A model generated the notes under the pieces. That model searched no databases. It was given only the letters and a program-made list of their open reading frames with translations, and was not told the origin of the DNA. From the NCBI RefSeq assembly GCF_003248355.1, contig NZ_QKWY01000001.1, positions 2,686,001 to 2,750,000 of the forward strand: a stretch of DNA of 64,000 nt, read 5' to 3'. Of this stretch, positions 30,368 through 38,460 are shown piece by piece. Position 1 is the first letter of the stretch. Each line of letters starts with the position of its first letter. The DNA is from Streptomyces sp. AC1-42W. GTDB lineage: Bacteria; Actinomycetota; Actinomycetes; Streptomycetales; Streptomycetaceae. The position numbers and the translations under genes are program-made.

Positions 30368-31729
30368 ATGGACCGCCGCATTTTCGGGCTGGAGAACGAG
30401 TACGGCGTCACGTGCACGTTCAGGGGACAGCGCCGACTGTCCCCTGATGAAGTGGCGCGCTACCTCTTCCGCCGTGTTGTGTCATGGGGCCGCAGCAGCA
30501 ATGTCTTTCTGCGGAACGGCGCCCGCCTCTACCTCGACGTGGGATCGCATCCGGAATATGCAACCCCCGAATGCGACAACCTGACCGAACTGGTCACCCA
30601 CGACAAGGCCGGCGAGCGTATTCTCGAGGGCCTGCTCGTCGACGCCGAACGCCGCCTGCACGAGGAGGGAATCGCCGGCGACGTCTACCTCTTCAAGAAC
30701 AACACCGACTCGGCGGGAAACTCCTACGGATGCCATGAGAACTACCTCGTGGCCCGGCACGGAGAATTCTCCCGCCTCGCGGACATCCTCATTCCCTTCC
30801 TCGTCACCAGGCAGCTGATCTGCGGGGCCGGCAAGGTGCTGCAGACCCCCCGGGGCGCGGTGTACTGCGTCAGCCAGCGTGCCGAGCACATCTGGGAGGG
30901 CGTCAGCTCCGCGACGACGCGTTCCCGGCCGATCATCAACACCCGCGACGAGCCGCACGCGGACGCGGAGCGCTACCGCCGCCTCCACGTCATCGTCGGG
31001 GACTCCAACATGTCCGAGACGACCATGCTGCTCAAGGTCGGCGCGACGGACCTGGTGCTCCGCATGATCGAGGCGGGCACGGTGATGCGCGACCTGACCC
31101 TGGAGAACCCGATCCGGGCCATCCGCGAGGTCAGCCACGACACCACCGGGCAGCGCAAGGTCCGTCTCGCCAGCGGCCGCGAGGCGTCGGCCATAGAGGT
31201 GCAGCGCGAGTACTACGAGAAGGCCGTGGACTTCGTCGAGCGCCGGGGCATCCGCACCGGCAACGTCGAGCGCGTCCTCGAACTCTGGGGCCGTACGCTC
31301 GACGCGATCGAGGCGGAGGAGCTCGACCGGATCGAGACCGAGATCGACTGGGTCATGAAGTACAAGCTCATCGAGCGGTACCGGGCCAAGCACAACATGA
31401 CCATGTCGAATCCGCGGGTCGCCCAGATAGACCTCGCCTACCACGACATCCACCGCCGGCGGGGGCTGTACTACCTGCTGGAGCGCAAGGGGAAGGCCGC
31501 CCGCGTCTGCGACGACCTGAAGATCTTCGAGGGCAAGTCGGTGCCCCCGCAGACCACCAGGGCACGGCTGCGCGGCGACTTCATCCGGCGGGCCCAGGAG
31601 CAGCGGCGGGACTTCACCGTCGACTGGGTCCACCTCAAGCTCAACGACCAGGCGCAGCGGACGGTGCTCTGCAAGGACCCGTTCCGTTCGGTCGACGACC
31701 GCGTGGAGAAGCTGATCGCGGGTATGTGA
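30368..31729 (+). CDS. pafA: Pup-protein ligase PafA
   Basis: PafA links the C-terminal Glu of deamidated Pup to target lysines using ATP. The 453-residue protein has [13 protein letters not shown] at the start, the family core [29 protein letters not shown] and [23 protein letters not shown], and the ligase C-terminal domain. It is a paralogue of Dop (24.1 kb). No ribosome binding site is visible and the -10 element is 6 nt away, so a leaderless mRNA is likely. A strong terminator follows. Confidence 0.96.
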   Translation: MDRRIFGLENEYGVTCTFRGQRRLSPDEVARYLFRRVVSWGRSSNVFLRNGARLYLDVGSHPEYATPECDNLTELVTHDKAGERILEGLLVDAERRLHEEGIAGDVYLFKNNTDSAGNSYGCHENYLVARHGEFSRLADILIPFLVTRQLICGAGKVLQTPRGAVYCVSQRAEHIWEGVSSATTRSRPIINTRDEPHADAERYRRLHVIVGDSNMSETTMLLKVGATDLVLRMIEAGTVMRDLTLENPIRAIREVSHDTTGQRKVRLASGREASAIEVQREYYEKAVDFVERRGIRTGNVERVLELWGRTLDAIEAEELDRIETEIDWVMKYKLIERYRAKHNMTMSNPRVAQIDLAYHDIHRRRGLYYLLERKGKAARVCDDLKIFEGKSVPPQTTRARLRGDFIRRAQEQRRDFTVDWVHLKLNDQAQRTVLCKDPFRSVDDRVEKLIAGM

Positions 31730-31764
31730 GCCGGCCCGGGACACCCCCGGCCCCCGGCGCGACC

Positions 31765-31793
31765 GGGCCCCGTACGTTCGTAGTACGGGGCCC
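31765..31793 (+). terminator. pafA terminator
   Basis: A perfect 11-bp stem (31765-31775 with 31783-31793) with a 7-nt loop is followed by TTC. Confidence 0.8.
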
Positions 31794-31814
31794 TTCGCAC
31801 GCCTGGAACGGCCC

Positions 31815-31979
31815 AGGGGGTCGCTTGCCGGTCAGGGGCGGGTCCGCGGCGTCTGGCACGGCACCTCGCGGCGTTGCCGAACCGCCCTGATCGCTCCGCG
31901 ATGAGGACGCTCCGGCGCCTTGCGATGCACCACACCAGACGCCGCGGCCTTTCCGCCCCTGACCGGCAAGCGACCCCCT
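31815..31979. repeat. Long inverted-repeat element upstream of FKBP gene
   Basis: The outer arms 31815-31841 and 31953-31979 are perfect 27-bp complements. The inner arms 31844-31856 and 31935-31947 are perfect 13-bp complements. The centre (31857-31934) has a small ATCGC-TCC-GCGAT hairpin. No transposase gene and no clear target duplication are seen. It may be a MITE-like or dispersed palindromic element. Its right end lies about 70 bp before the lipoprotein start, next to TAGAGTAT, a possible -10. Confidence 0.85.
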
Positions 31980-32048
31980 AGAGTATCGGGGGTCCGGGAG
32001 CTGCCCGGCCGTGTCCCCCACATATGCCGTCTGAGATCTGAGGAACCA

Positions 32049-33005
32049 GTGCGCCGACTTGCCGGCCTTCTCGTCGTCCCCCTGCTGCTGCTGTCAGCGG
32101 CGTGCGGCAGTGACGACAAGGGCTCCGACTCCGCTTCCACCGCCGCGTCCGTCCCCAGCAAGGGGGGTTTCCCCGCCATCACCGCGGGTGCGAAGTTCGG
32201 CGAGAAGCCCACCCTGGCCAAGGGCACGGGTACGCCGCCCAAGGAGCTGAAGGTCAAGGTCATCAGCGAGGGTGACGGCGCGAAGCTCAAGAACGGCGAT
32301 GTCACCCAGGTGAACTACCTCGGGCAGGCGTTCGACTCCACCGAGCCGTTCGACAACAGCTTCGACCGCAAGCAGCCGTTCGACCTGACCCTCGGCGCCG
32401 GCATGGTCATCCAGGGCTGGGACAAGGGCCTGGTCGGCCAGAAGGTCGGCAGCAGGGTCCAGCTCGTCATCCCGCCGGACCTCGGTTACGGCGCCCAGGG
32501 CCAGGGCGACATCAAGCCGAACGCCACCCTCGTCTTCGTCGTGGACGTCCTCAAGGCGAAGCAGATCCCGGCGTCCGCGAAGGGCACCGCCGTCGCCCAG
32601 GACAACACCGATCTGCCGAAGGTGGGCACCAACACCGACGGCAAGGCGCCGACCGTGACCAACCCCAGCAAGGTGGACCCGCCGAAGAAGCTGGTCTCCG
32701 ACTACGTCCTGGAGTCCAAGGGCGACGTGGTCAAGGAGAGCGACTCGGTCGTCGTGAACTACGTGGCCAAGGTCTGGAAGAGCGGCGAGGAGTTCGACAA
32801 CACCTACGCCACGGGCAAGACGGCCACCTTCCCGCTGGCCCAGGTCACCCTCAAGGGGCTCAAGGACGGCCTGATCGGCAAGAAGATCGGCAGCCGCGTC
32901 CTGCTGGTCGTGCCGCCGGACCAGGGCCTGGGCGACAAGGAGCAGCAGTCCATCCCCGCCAACTCCACGCTGGTCTTCGCCGTGGACATCCTGGCGAAGA
33001 TGTAA
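32049..33005 (+). CDS. Lipoprotein with two FKBP domains
   Basis: This surface peptidyl-prolyl isomerase of 318 residues has a signal ending LLLLSAAC (Cys19, a slightly unusual lipobox). There are two FKBP domains in tandem. The first (about 58-170) has LTLGAGMVIQGWDKGLVGQKVG and PPDLGYG. The second (about 215-318) has YVAKVWKSGEEFDNT and PPDQGLGD but lacks the V-I-x-G-W motif (LKGLKDGL), so it may be less active. The start is GTG 32049. It is followed by a cytoplasmic FKBP. Confidence 0.9.
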   Translation: MRRLAGLLVVPLLLLSAACGSDDKGSDSASTAASVPSKGGFPAITAGAKFGEKPTLAKGTGTPPKELKVKVISEGDGAKLKNGDVTQVNYLGQAFDSTEPFDNSFDRKQPFDLTLGAGMVIQGWDKGLVGQKVGSRVQLVIPPDLGYGAQGQGDIKPNATLVFVVDVLKAKQIPASAKGTAVAQDNTDLPKVGTNTDGKAPTVTNPSKVDPPKKLVSDYVLESKGDVVKESDSVVVNYVAKVWKSGEEFDNTYATGKTATFPLAQVTLKGLKDGLIGKKIGSRVLLVVPPDQGLGDKEQQSIPANSTLVFAVDILAKM

Positions 33006-33048
33006 GACTGTCCCGGTTGCCCAGTTCATCAGTAAGAGGAGCAAGTCA

Positions 33049-33423
33049 GTGAGCATCGACAAGCCCGAGATCGACTTTCCGGGTGGCGAGCCGCCGGCCG
33101 ACCTGGAGATCAAGGACCTCTGGGTGGGCGACGGCGCCGAGGCCAAGGCCGGCCAGGTCGTCTCCGTCCACTACGTGGGGGTCGCCTTCTCCACGGGTGA
33201 GGAGTTCGACGCCTCCTGGAACCGCGGCACCCCGCTGCAGTTCGAACTCGGTGCCGGCCAGGTCATCCAGGGCTGGGACAAGGGCGTGCAGGGCATGAAG
33301 GTCGGCGGCCGGCGCCAGCTGATCATCCCCTCGCACCTCGCCTACGGCGAGCGCGGCGCCGGCGGCGGCCGCATCGCCCCGGGCGAGACGCTGATCTTCG
33401 TCTGCGACCTGGTCGCCGTCTGA
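33049..33423 (+). CDS. FKBP-type peptidyl-prolyl isomerase
   Basis: The 124-residue single-domain FKBP has no signal peptide, so it acts in the cytoplasm. Active-site residues are in VHYVGVAFSTGEEFDASW, GAGQVIQGWDKGVQGMKVGG and PSHLAYGERGAGG. The start is GTG 33049 with AAGAGGAG upstream. It is co-directional with the FKBP lipoprotein and closes the transcript at a clear terminator. Confidence 0.95.
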   Translation: MSIDKPEIDFPGGEPPADLEIKDLWVGDGAEAKAGQVVSVHYVGVAFSTGEEFDASWNRGTPLQFELGAGQVIQGWDKGVQGMKVGGRRQLIIPSHLAYGERGAGGGRIAPGETLIFVCDLVAV

Positions 33424-33438
33424 TCCGCACCCGAGTGT

Positions 33439-33476
33439 GCGAGGGCCCGTGCCGTGAGGTGCGGGCCCTCGCTTTT
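33439..33476 (+). terminator. Intrinsic terminator after FKBP genes
   Basis: A perfect 11-bp stem with a 12-nt loop is followed by TTTT, close to a classical intrinsic terminator and rare in such GC-rich DNA. Confidence 0.9.
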
Positions 33477-33535
33477 GTCCGGACACGCCGGGGCGGTACG
33501 GTCGAGCGTCGTAGAGCACAAGGGAAAGGGCGTCG

Positions 33536-34489
33536 ATGGCGATTGCCAAGGCCGAGCGGCTGATGAACCTGGCGTTGTGTCTGCTGGGGACCCGGCGCCC
33601 GCTCAGCAAGCGCGAACTGCGCGGCTCCATCGAGGCCTATCTCGAAGCGGCCTCCGACGACGCCTTCAACCGCATGTTCGAGCGGGACAAGGACGACCTG
33701 CGCGAGCTGGGCCTGGTCATCGAGACCGTGGAGAACCTGGACGGCGAGACCGGCTACCTCGCCCGCCGCGACAGCAACCGGCTGCCCCCCATCACGCTGG
33801 ACGCAGAGGAGGCCGCCGCCCTCGGCCTGGCCGCCAAGGTCTGGCAGCAGGCCCGCCTCGCCGGCGCCGCCAGCGGCGCCCTGCAGAAGCTGCGGGCGGC
33901 CGGGATGCCCGAGACGGAGGACGCCTACGAGGTGCACAGCGCCCTCGAACCGCGCATCCCCGTCCACGAGGCCGCCTTCGAACCCCTGATGCTGGCCTGC
34001 CGCGACCGCCGCCCGGTGACCTTCGACTACCGCAAGGCGAACGCCGCCCAGCCCGAGACCCGCCAGGTCGAGCCGTGGACCCTGGAATGCTGGCGCGGCC
34101 ACTGGTACCTCGCCGGCTGGGACCGCGAGCGCGGCGCCGAACGCGTCTTCCGGCTCTCCCGGATCACCGGCAGGGTCCGCTCCCGCACGGGCGCCTTCAC
34201 CGCCGAGGTGCCCGACGTGGTCACCGTCCGCGAGACCGTCGAGAGCTGGGCCGGCGAGACGGCCACCCGGACCGCCCTGATCAAGCTGCGCGCCGACTCC
34301 GGCTACCCGCTGCGCGCCCGCGCCCTGTCGGTCCGGGAACTCGGGGACGGGTGGGAGGAGTTGGAGATCCCGTACGGACACGGCCTGGACGCCTGGCTCG
34401 TGGAGTTCGGCCCCGACGTCGTCGTGACCGGACCCGAGGACCTGCGGGCCGACGTGGTGGACCGGCTGCGCGCCGTGGCCAAGGACTGA
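33536..34489 (+). CDS. pafB: WYL-domain transcription activator PafB
   Basis: In mycobacteria PafB and PafC form the activator of the LexA-independent DNA-damage regulon, acting at RecA-NDp promoters. The 317-residue protein has an N-terminal winged helix (RLMNLALCLLGTRRPLSKRELRGSIEAY), the WYL ligand domain (VTFDYRK..., WTLECWRGHWYLAGWDRERGAERVFRLSRI) and the WCX end. ATG 33536. pafC starts 16 bp after its stop. Confidence 0.95.
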   Translation: MAIAKAERLMNLALCLLGTRRPLSKRELRGSIEAYLEAASDDAFNRMFERDKDDLRELGLVIETVENLDGETGYLARRDSNRLPPITLDAEEAAALGLAAKVWQQARLAGAASGALQKLRAAGMPETEDAYEVHSALEPRIPVHEAAFEPLMLACRDRRPVTFDYRKANAAQPETRQVEPWTLECWRGHWYLAGWDRERGAERVFRLSRITGRVRSRTGAFTAEVPDVVTVRETVESWAGETATRTALIKLRADSGYPLRARALSVRELGDGWEELEIPYGHGLDAWLVEFGPDVVVTGPEDLRADVVDRLRAVAKD

Positions 34490-34505
34490 GGGGACCCCGT
34501 AAGCA

Positions 34506-35462
34506 ATGGCCACGAACGCCATCGACCAGACCCGCCGGATGCTCTCCCTGGTGACGTATCTGCGCGAGCGCCCCGGCGCCCACGTCCAGGACGTCGCCCG
34601 CGCCTTCGGGATCACCGAGGACGAGCTGATCTCCGACCTGGACGTGCTGCCCATGTGCGGCACCAGCTTCCGGGGCGGCGACCTGCTGGACATCGACACC
34701 GACGGCGACCGCATCTGGTGGCACAACGCGGACGACGTCGCCGAACCGCTGCGGCTCGCCGCCGACGAGGCGACGGCCCTGCTGGTCGCCGCCCGCGCGG
34801 TGGCCACCCTGCCCGGACTCCGCGAGAGCGACCGGCAGGCCCTGCTGCGGGCCACCGCCAAGCTGGAGACCGCCGCCGGCGAGGTGGGCGCCGCCAGCTC
34901 CCGGCTCTCGGTCACCTTCGAGTCCGAGGGCGGCGTCTTCGCCGAGGTGGACCGGGCGATCTCCGAACGGCGCCGGCTCTGGCTGCGCTACTACTCGCCC
35001 GCCCGCGACCAGCTCACCGAGCGCGAGGTGGACCCGATCCGGCTGTTCGCCGTCGGCCACACCTATATGGAGGCGTGGTGCCGCTCCTCCGAGGACCGGC
35101 GTACCTTCCGCCTCGACCGGGTCGCCCAGATCCGGCTCCTCGACGAGCCCGCCGCCCCGCCCGAGCTGGAGCTGCGCGACCTGTCCGAGGGCCTGGTGCA
35201 GCCGGCCGCCGAGGACCCGGAAGTGGTGGTCGAGGTCGGGCCCGGCGGGCGCTGGGTCGCCGAGTACTACCCGCACGACCGGGCCGAGGAACTCGCCGAC
35301 GGCGGCCTGCGGATCACCCTGCGCACCCCCGACCCGGCCTCGCTGCGCCGGCTCGCGCTGCGGCTGGGCGGCGAGGGGCGCATCGTCTCGCCCCCCGAGC
35401 TGGCCGCGAGCGCGCGGCAGGCGGCCCGCGAGGCGCTCGCCGCCTACGACGGCGCGGCCTGA
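34506..35462 (+). CDS. pafC: WYL-domain transcription activator PafC
   Basis: PafC is the second half of the PafBC activator. The 318-residue protein has RMLSLVTYLRERPGAHVQDVARAFGI (winged helix), the WYL domain (RRLWLRYYSPARDQLTEREVDPIRLFAVGHTYMEAWC, RRTFRLDRVAQIRLL) and a WCX domain. ATG 34506. The tight pafB-pafC spacing shows co-transcription, and the order pafB-pafC-...-tatA-tatC-helY is shared with mycobacteria. Confidence 0.95.
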   Translation: MATNAIDQTRRMLSLVTYLRERPGAHVQDVARAFGITEDELISDLDVLPMCGTSFRGGDLLDIDTDGDRIWWHNADDVAEPLRLAADEATALLVAARAVATLPGLRESDRQALLRATAKLETAAGEVGAASSRLSVTFESEGGVFAEVDRAISERRRLWLRYYSPARDQLTEREVDPIRLFAVGHTYMEAWCRSSEDRRTFRLDRVAQIRLLDEPAAPPELELRDLSEGLVQPAAEDPEVVVEVGPGGRWVAEYYPHDRAEELADGGLRITLRTPDPASLRRLALRLGGEGRIVSPPELAASARQAAREALAAYDGAA

Positions 35463-35480
35463 GAGGACGGCTGAGGAGAC

Positions 35481-35759
35481 ATGGGACACCTGACCGCGCT
35501 GCCCGGCCGCGCCGCCGTACCCACCGTGGCGGTGCCGCAGTCGGCGCGCTTCCGGGCCGGCTGCCCCGACTGCCGGGCCCGCTTCGAACTGGCGGCGGCG
35601 GAGTTCCGCCTCGTCGTCGGCGCCACCAGCCGCACCACGTTCTACTCCTTCACCTGCCCCGAGTGCGCCGCCTGCGTCCGTAAGCCGGCGGGGGAGCGGA
35701 TAGTGGAACTCCTCACCGACGGCGGCGTACGCACGCTGCGGCTGCACACCGGTTCCTGA
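35481..35759 (+). CDS. Small zinc-ribbon hypothetical protein
   Basis: The 92-residue protein has two CxxC knuckles (AGCPDCRARFEL and FTCPECAACVRK), which make a probable zinc ribbon. I know no function. It starts 18 bp after pafC and is probably in the same operon. Confidence 0.75.
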   Translation: MGHLTALPGRAAVPTVAVPQSARFRAGCPDCRARFELAAAEFRLVVGATSRTTFYSFTCPECAACVRKPAGERIVELLTDGGVRTLRLHTGS

Positions 35760-35771
35760 GAGGCTCTGCGC

Positions 35772-35969
35772 ATGTTCTGGCCCATGCTCGCGATCACACT
35801 CGGATTCGCCGGGGGCGTGGTGATCGCACTTCTCGCGGTACGGGTCTTCGTGGAAGTCCGGAACTTGGGCGTCCAGGTCGCCGAGACGTCGAGGAGGATC
35901 GCCGCCGCGTCGGACGAACTCGAGCGGGCGGCGGCGAACATGGCCAGAACCGGTCGTGAGATGCTCTGA
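35772..35969 (+). CDS. Small single-span membrane protein
   Basis: The 65-residue protein has one N-terminal membrane helix (ITLGFAGGVVIALLAVRVFVEV) followed by an amphipathic helix (QVAETSRRIAAASDELERAAANM). The function is unknown. It starts 12 bp after the previous gene, within the paf operon. The 290 bp after it hold only the tatA control region. Confidence 0.7.
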   Translation: MFWPMLAITLGFAGGVVIALLAVRVFVEVRNLGVQVAETSRRIAAASDELERAAANMARTGREML

Positions 35970-36134
35970 CGGAGCAGCTGGCGAGGCTGTGGCGAGCGAT
36001 GCCTGCCCCGCCTTCGGAGCAGGCCCGTTTATCGCCGGTCGCGCCCTCCAACTTGCCCGGCCGGACCGGTACGCTGCTTGGGCGGTGACCCGGCAAGGAG
36101 GCGTCGGGTCAGCTACCGGGAGTATGTGCGGGCA

Positions 36135-36165
36135 TTGCCTGAGGTTTACTCTCGGGGGATACGAT
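36135..36165 (+). promoter_or_regulatory. Possible tatA promoter
   Basis: TTGCCT (36135-36140) and TACGAT (36160-36165) are 19 bp apart, about 95 bp upstream of tatA. This is the only sigma-70-like pair I see in the gap 35970-36260. Confidence 0.35.
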
Positions 36166-36260
36166 CGCTGTCGGCACGCGACGGGACTCCTGTCCGTGCT
36201 GGGTGGGCAGCCTCCTCACCCCCCCACCCTGCCGTCTCAGTCCGAGAAGGAAGTCCACCC

Positions 36261-36548
36261 ATGATCGGCAACCTGAAGCCTCTTGAGATCGTTCTGATCA
36301 TCGCTGTCATTCTGCTGCTCTTCGGTGCCAAGAAGCTTCCCGATATGGCACGTTCGCTCGGTAAGTCGGCCCGCATCCTGAAGAGCGAGGCCAAGGCGAT
36401 GAAGAAGGACAGCGAGGCCACGGACGCTCCGACCTCCGAGTACACGTCCTCGGACACTGCCGAGCAGAAGACCATCAAGGCCGCCCCCGGCGACACTTCC
36501 GGAGCGCGGCCGGTGGCCGATCAGCAGAAGAACGCGACTCAGAACTGA
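36261..36548 (+). CDS. tatA: Twin-arginine translocase subunit TatA
   Basis: This membrane subunit forms the Tat protein-conducting pore for folded proteins. The 95-residue protein has one short membrane helix ([27 protein letters not shown]), the FGxKKLP hinge and an amphipathic helix. A polar Ser/Thr/Asp tail follows. ATG 36261 is preceded by AGAAGGAAG. tatC follows after 55 bp. Confidence 0.95.
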   Translation: MIGNLKPLEIVLIIAVILLLFGAKKLPDMARSLGKSARILKSEAKAMKKDSEATDAPTSEYTSSDTAEQKTIKAAPGDTSGARPVADQQKNATQN

Positions 36549-36603
36549 GTCTCCCTTGCGCTGATGTGGCATAGGTTACCTCGCTTCGGATAAGGACAGA
36601 GGG

Positions 36604-37551
36604 TTGCTCAAGTCTGCTCGGAAGCAGGAGAAGGATCCGGAAGGCCGTATGGCCCTCACGGAGCACCTGCGTGAGTTGCGTAACAGGCTTTTCAGGGCCG
36701 TTCTGGCGGTCGTCGCCGTCGGAGTCGTCGCTGCCGTCTTCAACAAGCAGGTCTACGGCTTTCTGACGGATCCGTTCATGAGCTATATGGCCTCCATCGG
36801 CTGCGGTGGCGATGAGGTGAAGGCCTTCGACGGCTCGAAGTGCCCGAGCCTCGTGCAGAGCGGCATCCTGGGCCCCTTCACCAACCTGATGAAGGTGGTG
36901 CTCATGGCCGCCGTGGTGGGCTCGGCGCCTGTGTGGCTGTACCAGCTCTGGGCCTTCGTTGCGCCAGGCCTCCACAAGCACGAGAAGCGGTATGCCTACT
37001 GGTTCGTGGCGCTCGGCACACCGCTCTTTCTGGCTGGAGGGTGGGTCGCGTACGAGATCCTGCCGCAGACCTTCAGCGTTCTGCTCGGCTTCACCAACGA
37101 ATCGACGCAGAATCTGCCCACACTTGAGGACTACCTCGACCTCATCACGCGCATGATCGTGGTCTTTGGCCTGGCCTTCGAACTGCCGCTGTTCCTAGCC
37201 GGACTGAACATGATCGGCGTCATGTCCGGTCGGCGGATGATCAACTGGTGGCGGGGTATGGCCCTCGGTCTGACGGTCTTCTCGGCCTTCGCCACGCCCG
37301 GGGGAGAGCCGCTGTCGATGCTCATCCTCTCGGGTGCGCTGTTCGTGCTCTACCTGGTGGCCGCAGGGTTCTCGTTGCTCAACGACAAGCGGAGGCGGCT
37401 CCGGAACCCTGATCGAGGCCTCGCGGACGACGAGGCCTCGGATGTGGACCTGACGCCCGAGGACGTCGGTGACGCCGATCCGGTGGCCGCGTTGCCCGAA
37501 CAGTCGAGTGGGGGACGGGACAGCATGAAGGGTTACGACGACATCACCTGA
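36604..37551 (+). CDS. tatC: Twin-arginine translocase subunit TatC
   Basis: This receptor for twin-arginine signal peptides has six membrane segments. The 315-residue protein has MALTEHLRELRNRL at the N-terminus and the family motif FGLAFELPLFLAGLNMIGVM. The acidic C-terminal tail is typical of actinobacteria. I take TTG 36604 (AGGACAGAGGG upstream) because the conserved LKSARKQEKDPEGRM segment begins there; ATG 36649 would remove it. G+C is lower than in the surrounding genes. Confidence 0.94.
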   Translation: MLKSARKQEKDPEGRMALTEHLRELRNRLFRAVLAVVAVGVVAAVFNKQVYGFLTDPFMSYMASIGCGGDEVKAFDGSKCPSLVQSGILGPFTNLMKVVLMAAVVGSAPVWLYQLWAFVAPGLHKHEKRYAYWFVALGTPLFLAGGWVAYEILPQTFSVLLGFTNESTQNLPTLEDYLDLITRMIVVFGLAFELPLFLAGLNMIGVMSGRRMINWWRGMALGLTVFSAFATPGGEPLSMLILSGALFVLYLVAAGFSLLNDKRRRLRNPDRGLADDEASDVDLTPEDVGDADPVAALPEQSSGGRDSMKGYDDIT

Positions 37552-37641
37552 ACAAGGGCTGCGGCAGGGCTGTGCGCTGCGATGCAAGCGCGCCGGATGG
37601 CTCGCACCCGTCCCGGAACGGATGCGAGTCATTCCATTGCT

Positions 37642-38145
37642 TCAGATGGCGGGCGAACCGGTCAGAGACCAGGTGCCGCCCCCGGCGCCGTCGTTGTTGA
37701 TGTCCCAGTGGACGTTGCCGTCGGCGGTCCATCCACCAGTGGAGGAGCTGGAGTAGGAGCCGGTGGAAAACGCGTAGCCGCTGCCGTCCTGGTACAAGTT
37801 CATTATGCCGTTGTACCTGCCGGATGCGGTCTTGTAGTCGGCGTCATGGCGCTCAAGCCGCAGATTGACGGTGACGTCGTCCATGCCTGTACTGAGGCCG
37901 CCGCCGCCATCCTTCCAGGCGATGTGAGCCTTGGCGTAGTAATTGTTGCCGGAAGTGCGGTGCACGCAAAGATTGATGTAGACGTCAAGGTTGAAGCCGA
38001 TCGTATCGAACTCCTTGTGCTGGGTGCCGCTGCACTTGGAGGTGGCTGCCGCGGATGCCGATGTGGGAGTGGTCAGCACGGCTGCGACGGCCAGGGTTGA
38101 GCCTGCGACGGCGGTTGTGACGATCTTGCTTATCGAGCGACGCAT
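37642..38145 (-). CDS. Secreted hypothetical protein, accessory
   Basis: The 167-residue protein has a signal peptide (RRSISKIVTTAVAGSTLAVAAVLTTPTSASA) cut near residue 32. Its RRxIxK start is loosely twin-arginine-like. The mature part is about 135 residues, Gly/Ser/Asn-rich with two cysteines (KCSG, NLCVHR) and a beta-rich look. I recognise no family. G+C and codon use look lower than those of neighbours, it is opposite in strand, and it splits the tatC-helY neighbourhood, so it was probably acquired. Confidence 0.7.
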   Translation of the reverse strand: MRRSISKIVTTAVAGSTLAVAAVLTTPTSASAAATSKCSGTQHKEFDTIGFNLDVYINLCVHRTSGNNYYAKAHIAWKDGGGGLSTGMDDVTVNLRLERHDADYKTASGRYNGIMNLYQDGSGYAFSTGSYSSSSTGGWTADGNVHWDINNDGAGGGTWSLTGSPAI

Positions 38146-38427
38146 TGGTTCCTAAAAGGTCTGAGGGATGCCGCAAGTTGCGGTGTGCTCCTGAAAGGGC
38201 ACCGGCTGTGATCATCTGTTGCCGAGGGGGGGGCAGGGTCAAGATGTTCTTGGGGTCGATGGCGCGGTCGTGTCGGTTTCGTGATCTTGATGGCGGGGGA
38301 TTTGTCTGATTTAGTGGTATGGGTGAACTGTTGGGCATCCACCTCCAGGCAATCCTGTGTGGTGACGATCCGGCGGAGTCCAGTCGGGTTTTGCCGTTAA
38401 ATGCCCATGCGATTAAAGATCGCGTCA
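38146..38427. other. AT-richer spacer upstream of helY
   Basis: This noncoding stretch has visibly lower G+C and an eight-G run. It contains a GTCAAGAT...ATCTTGAT pair (about 45 bp apart). Short frames here have no recognisable coding signal. It holds the upstream region of the secreted-protein gene and looks like part of the same accessory insertion. Confidence 0.5.
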
Positions 38428-38450
38428 CTGTCACAGGCGGCGGGTAGGCT
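38428..38450 (+). promoter_or_regulatory. RecA-NDp-like (PafBC-type) promoter of helY
   Basis: CTGTCACAGGC, six bases, then TAGGCT; the ATG is 10 nt further. Against TTGTCAGTGGC-N6-TAGGGT this is 8 of 11 and 5 of 6 with exact spacing. Confidence 0.55.
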
Positions 38451-38460
38451 CGACAGCAAG

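Noticed and set aside
36078..36260. Short frames between the small membrane protein and tatA
   Set aside because: No conserved motif or ribosome site; the stretch is better explained as the tatA leader.
38401..38460. Upstream in-frame ATG for helY
   Set aside because: It would place the start upstream of the probable TAGGCT -10 and adds 20 residues without homology.
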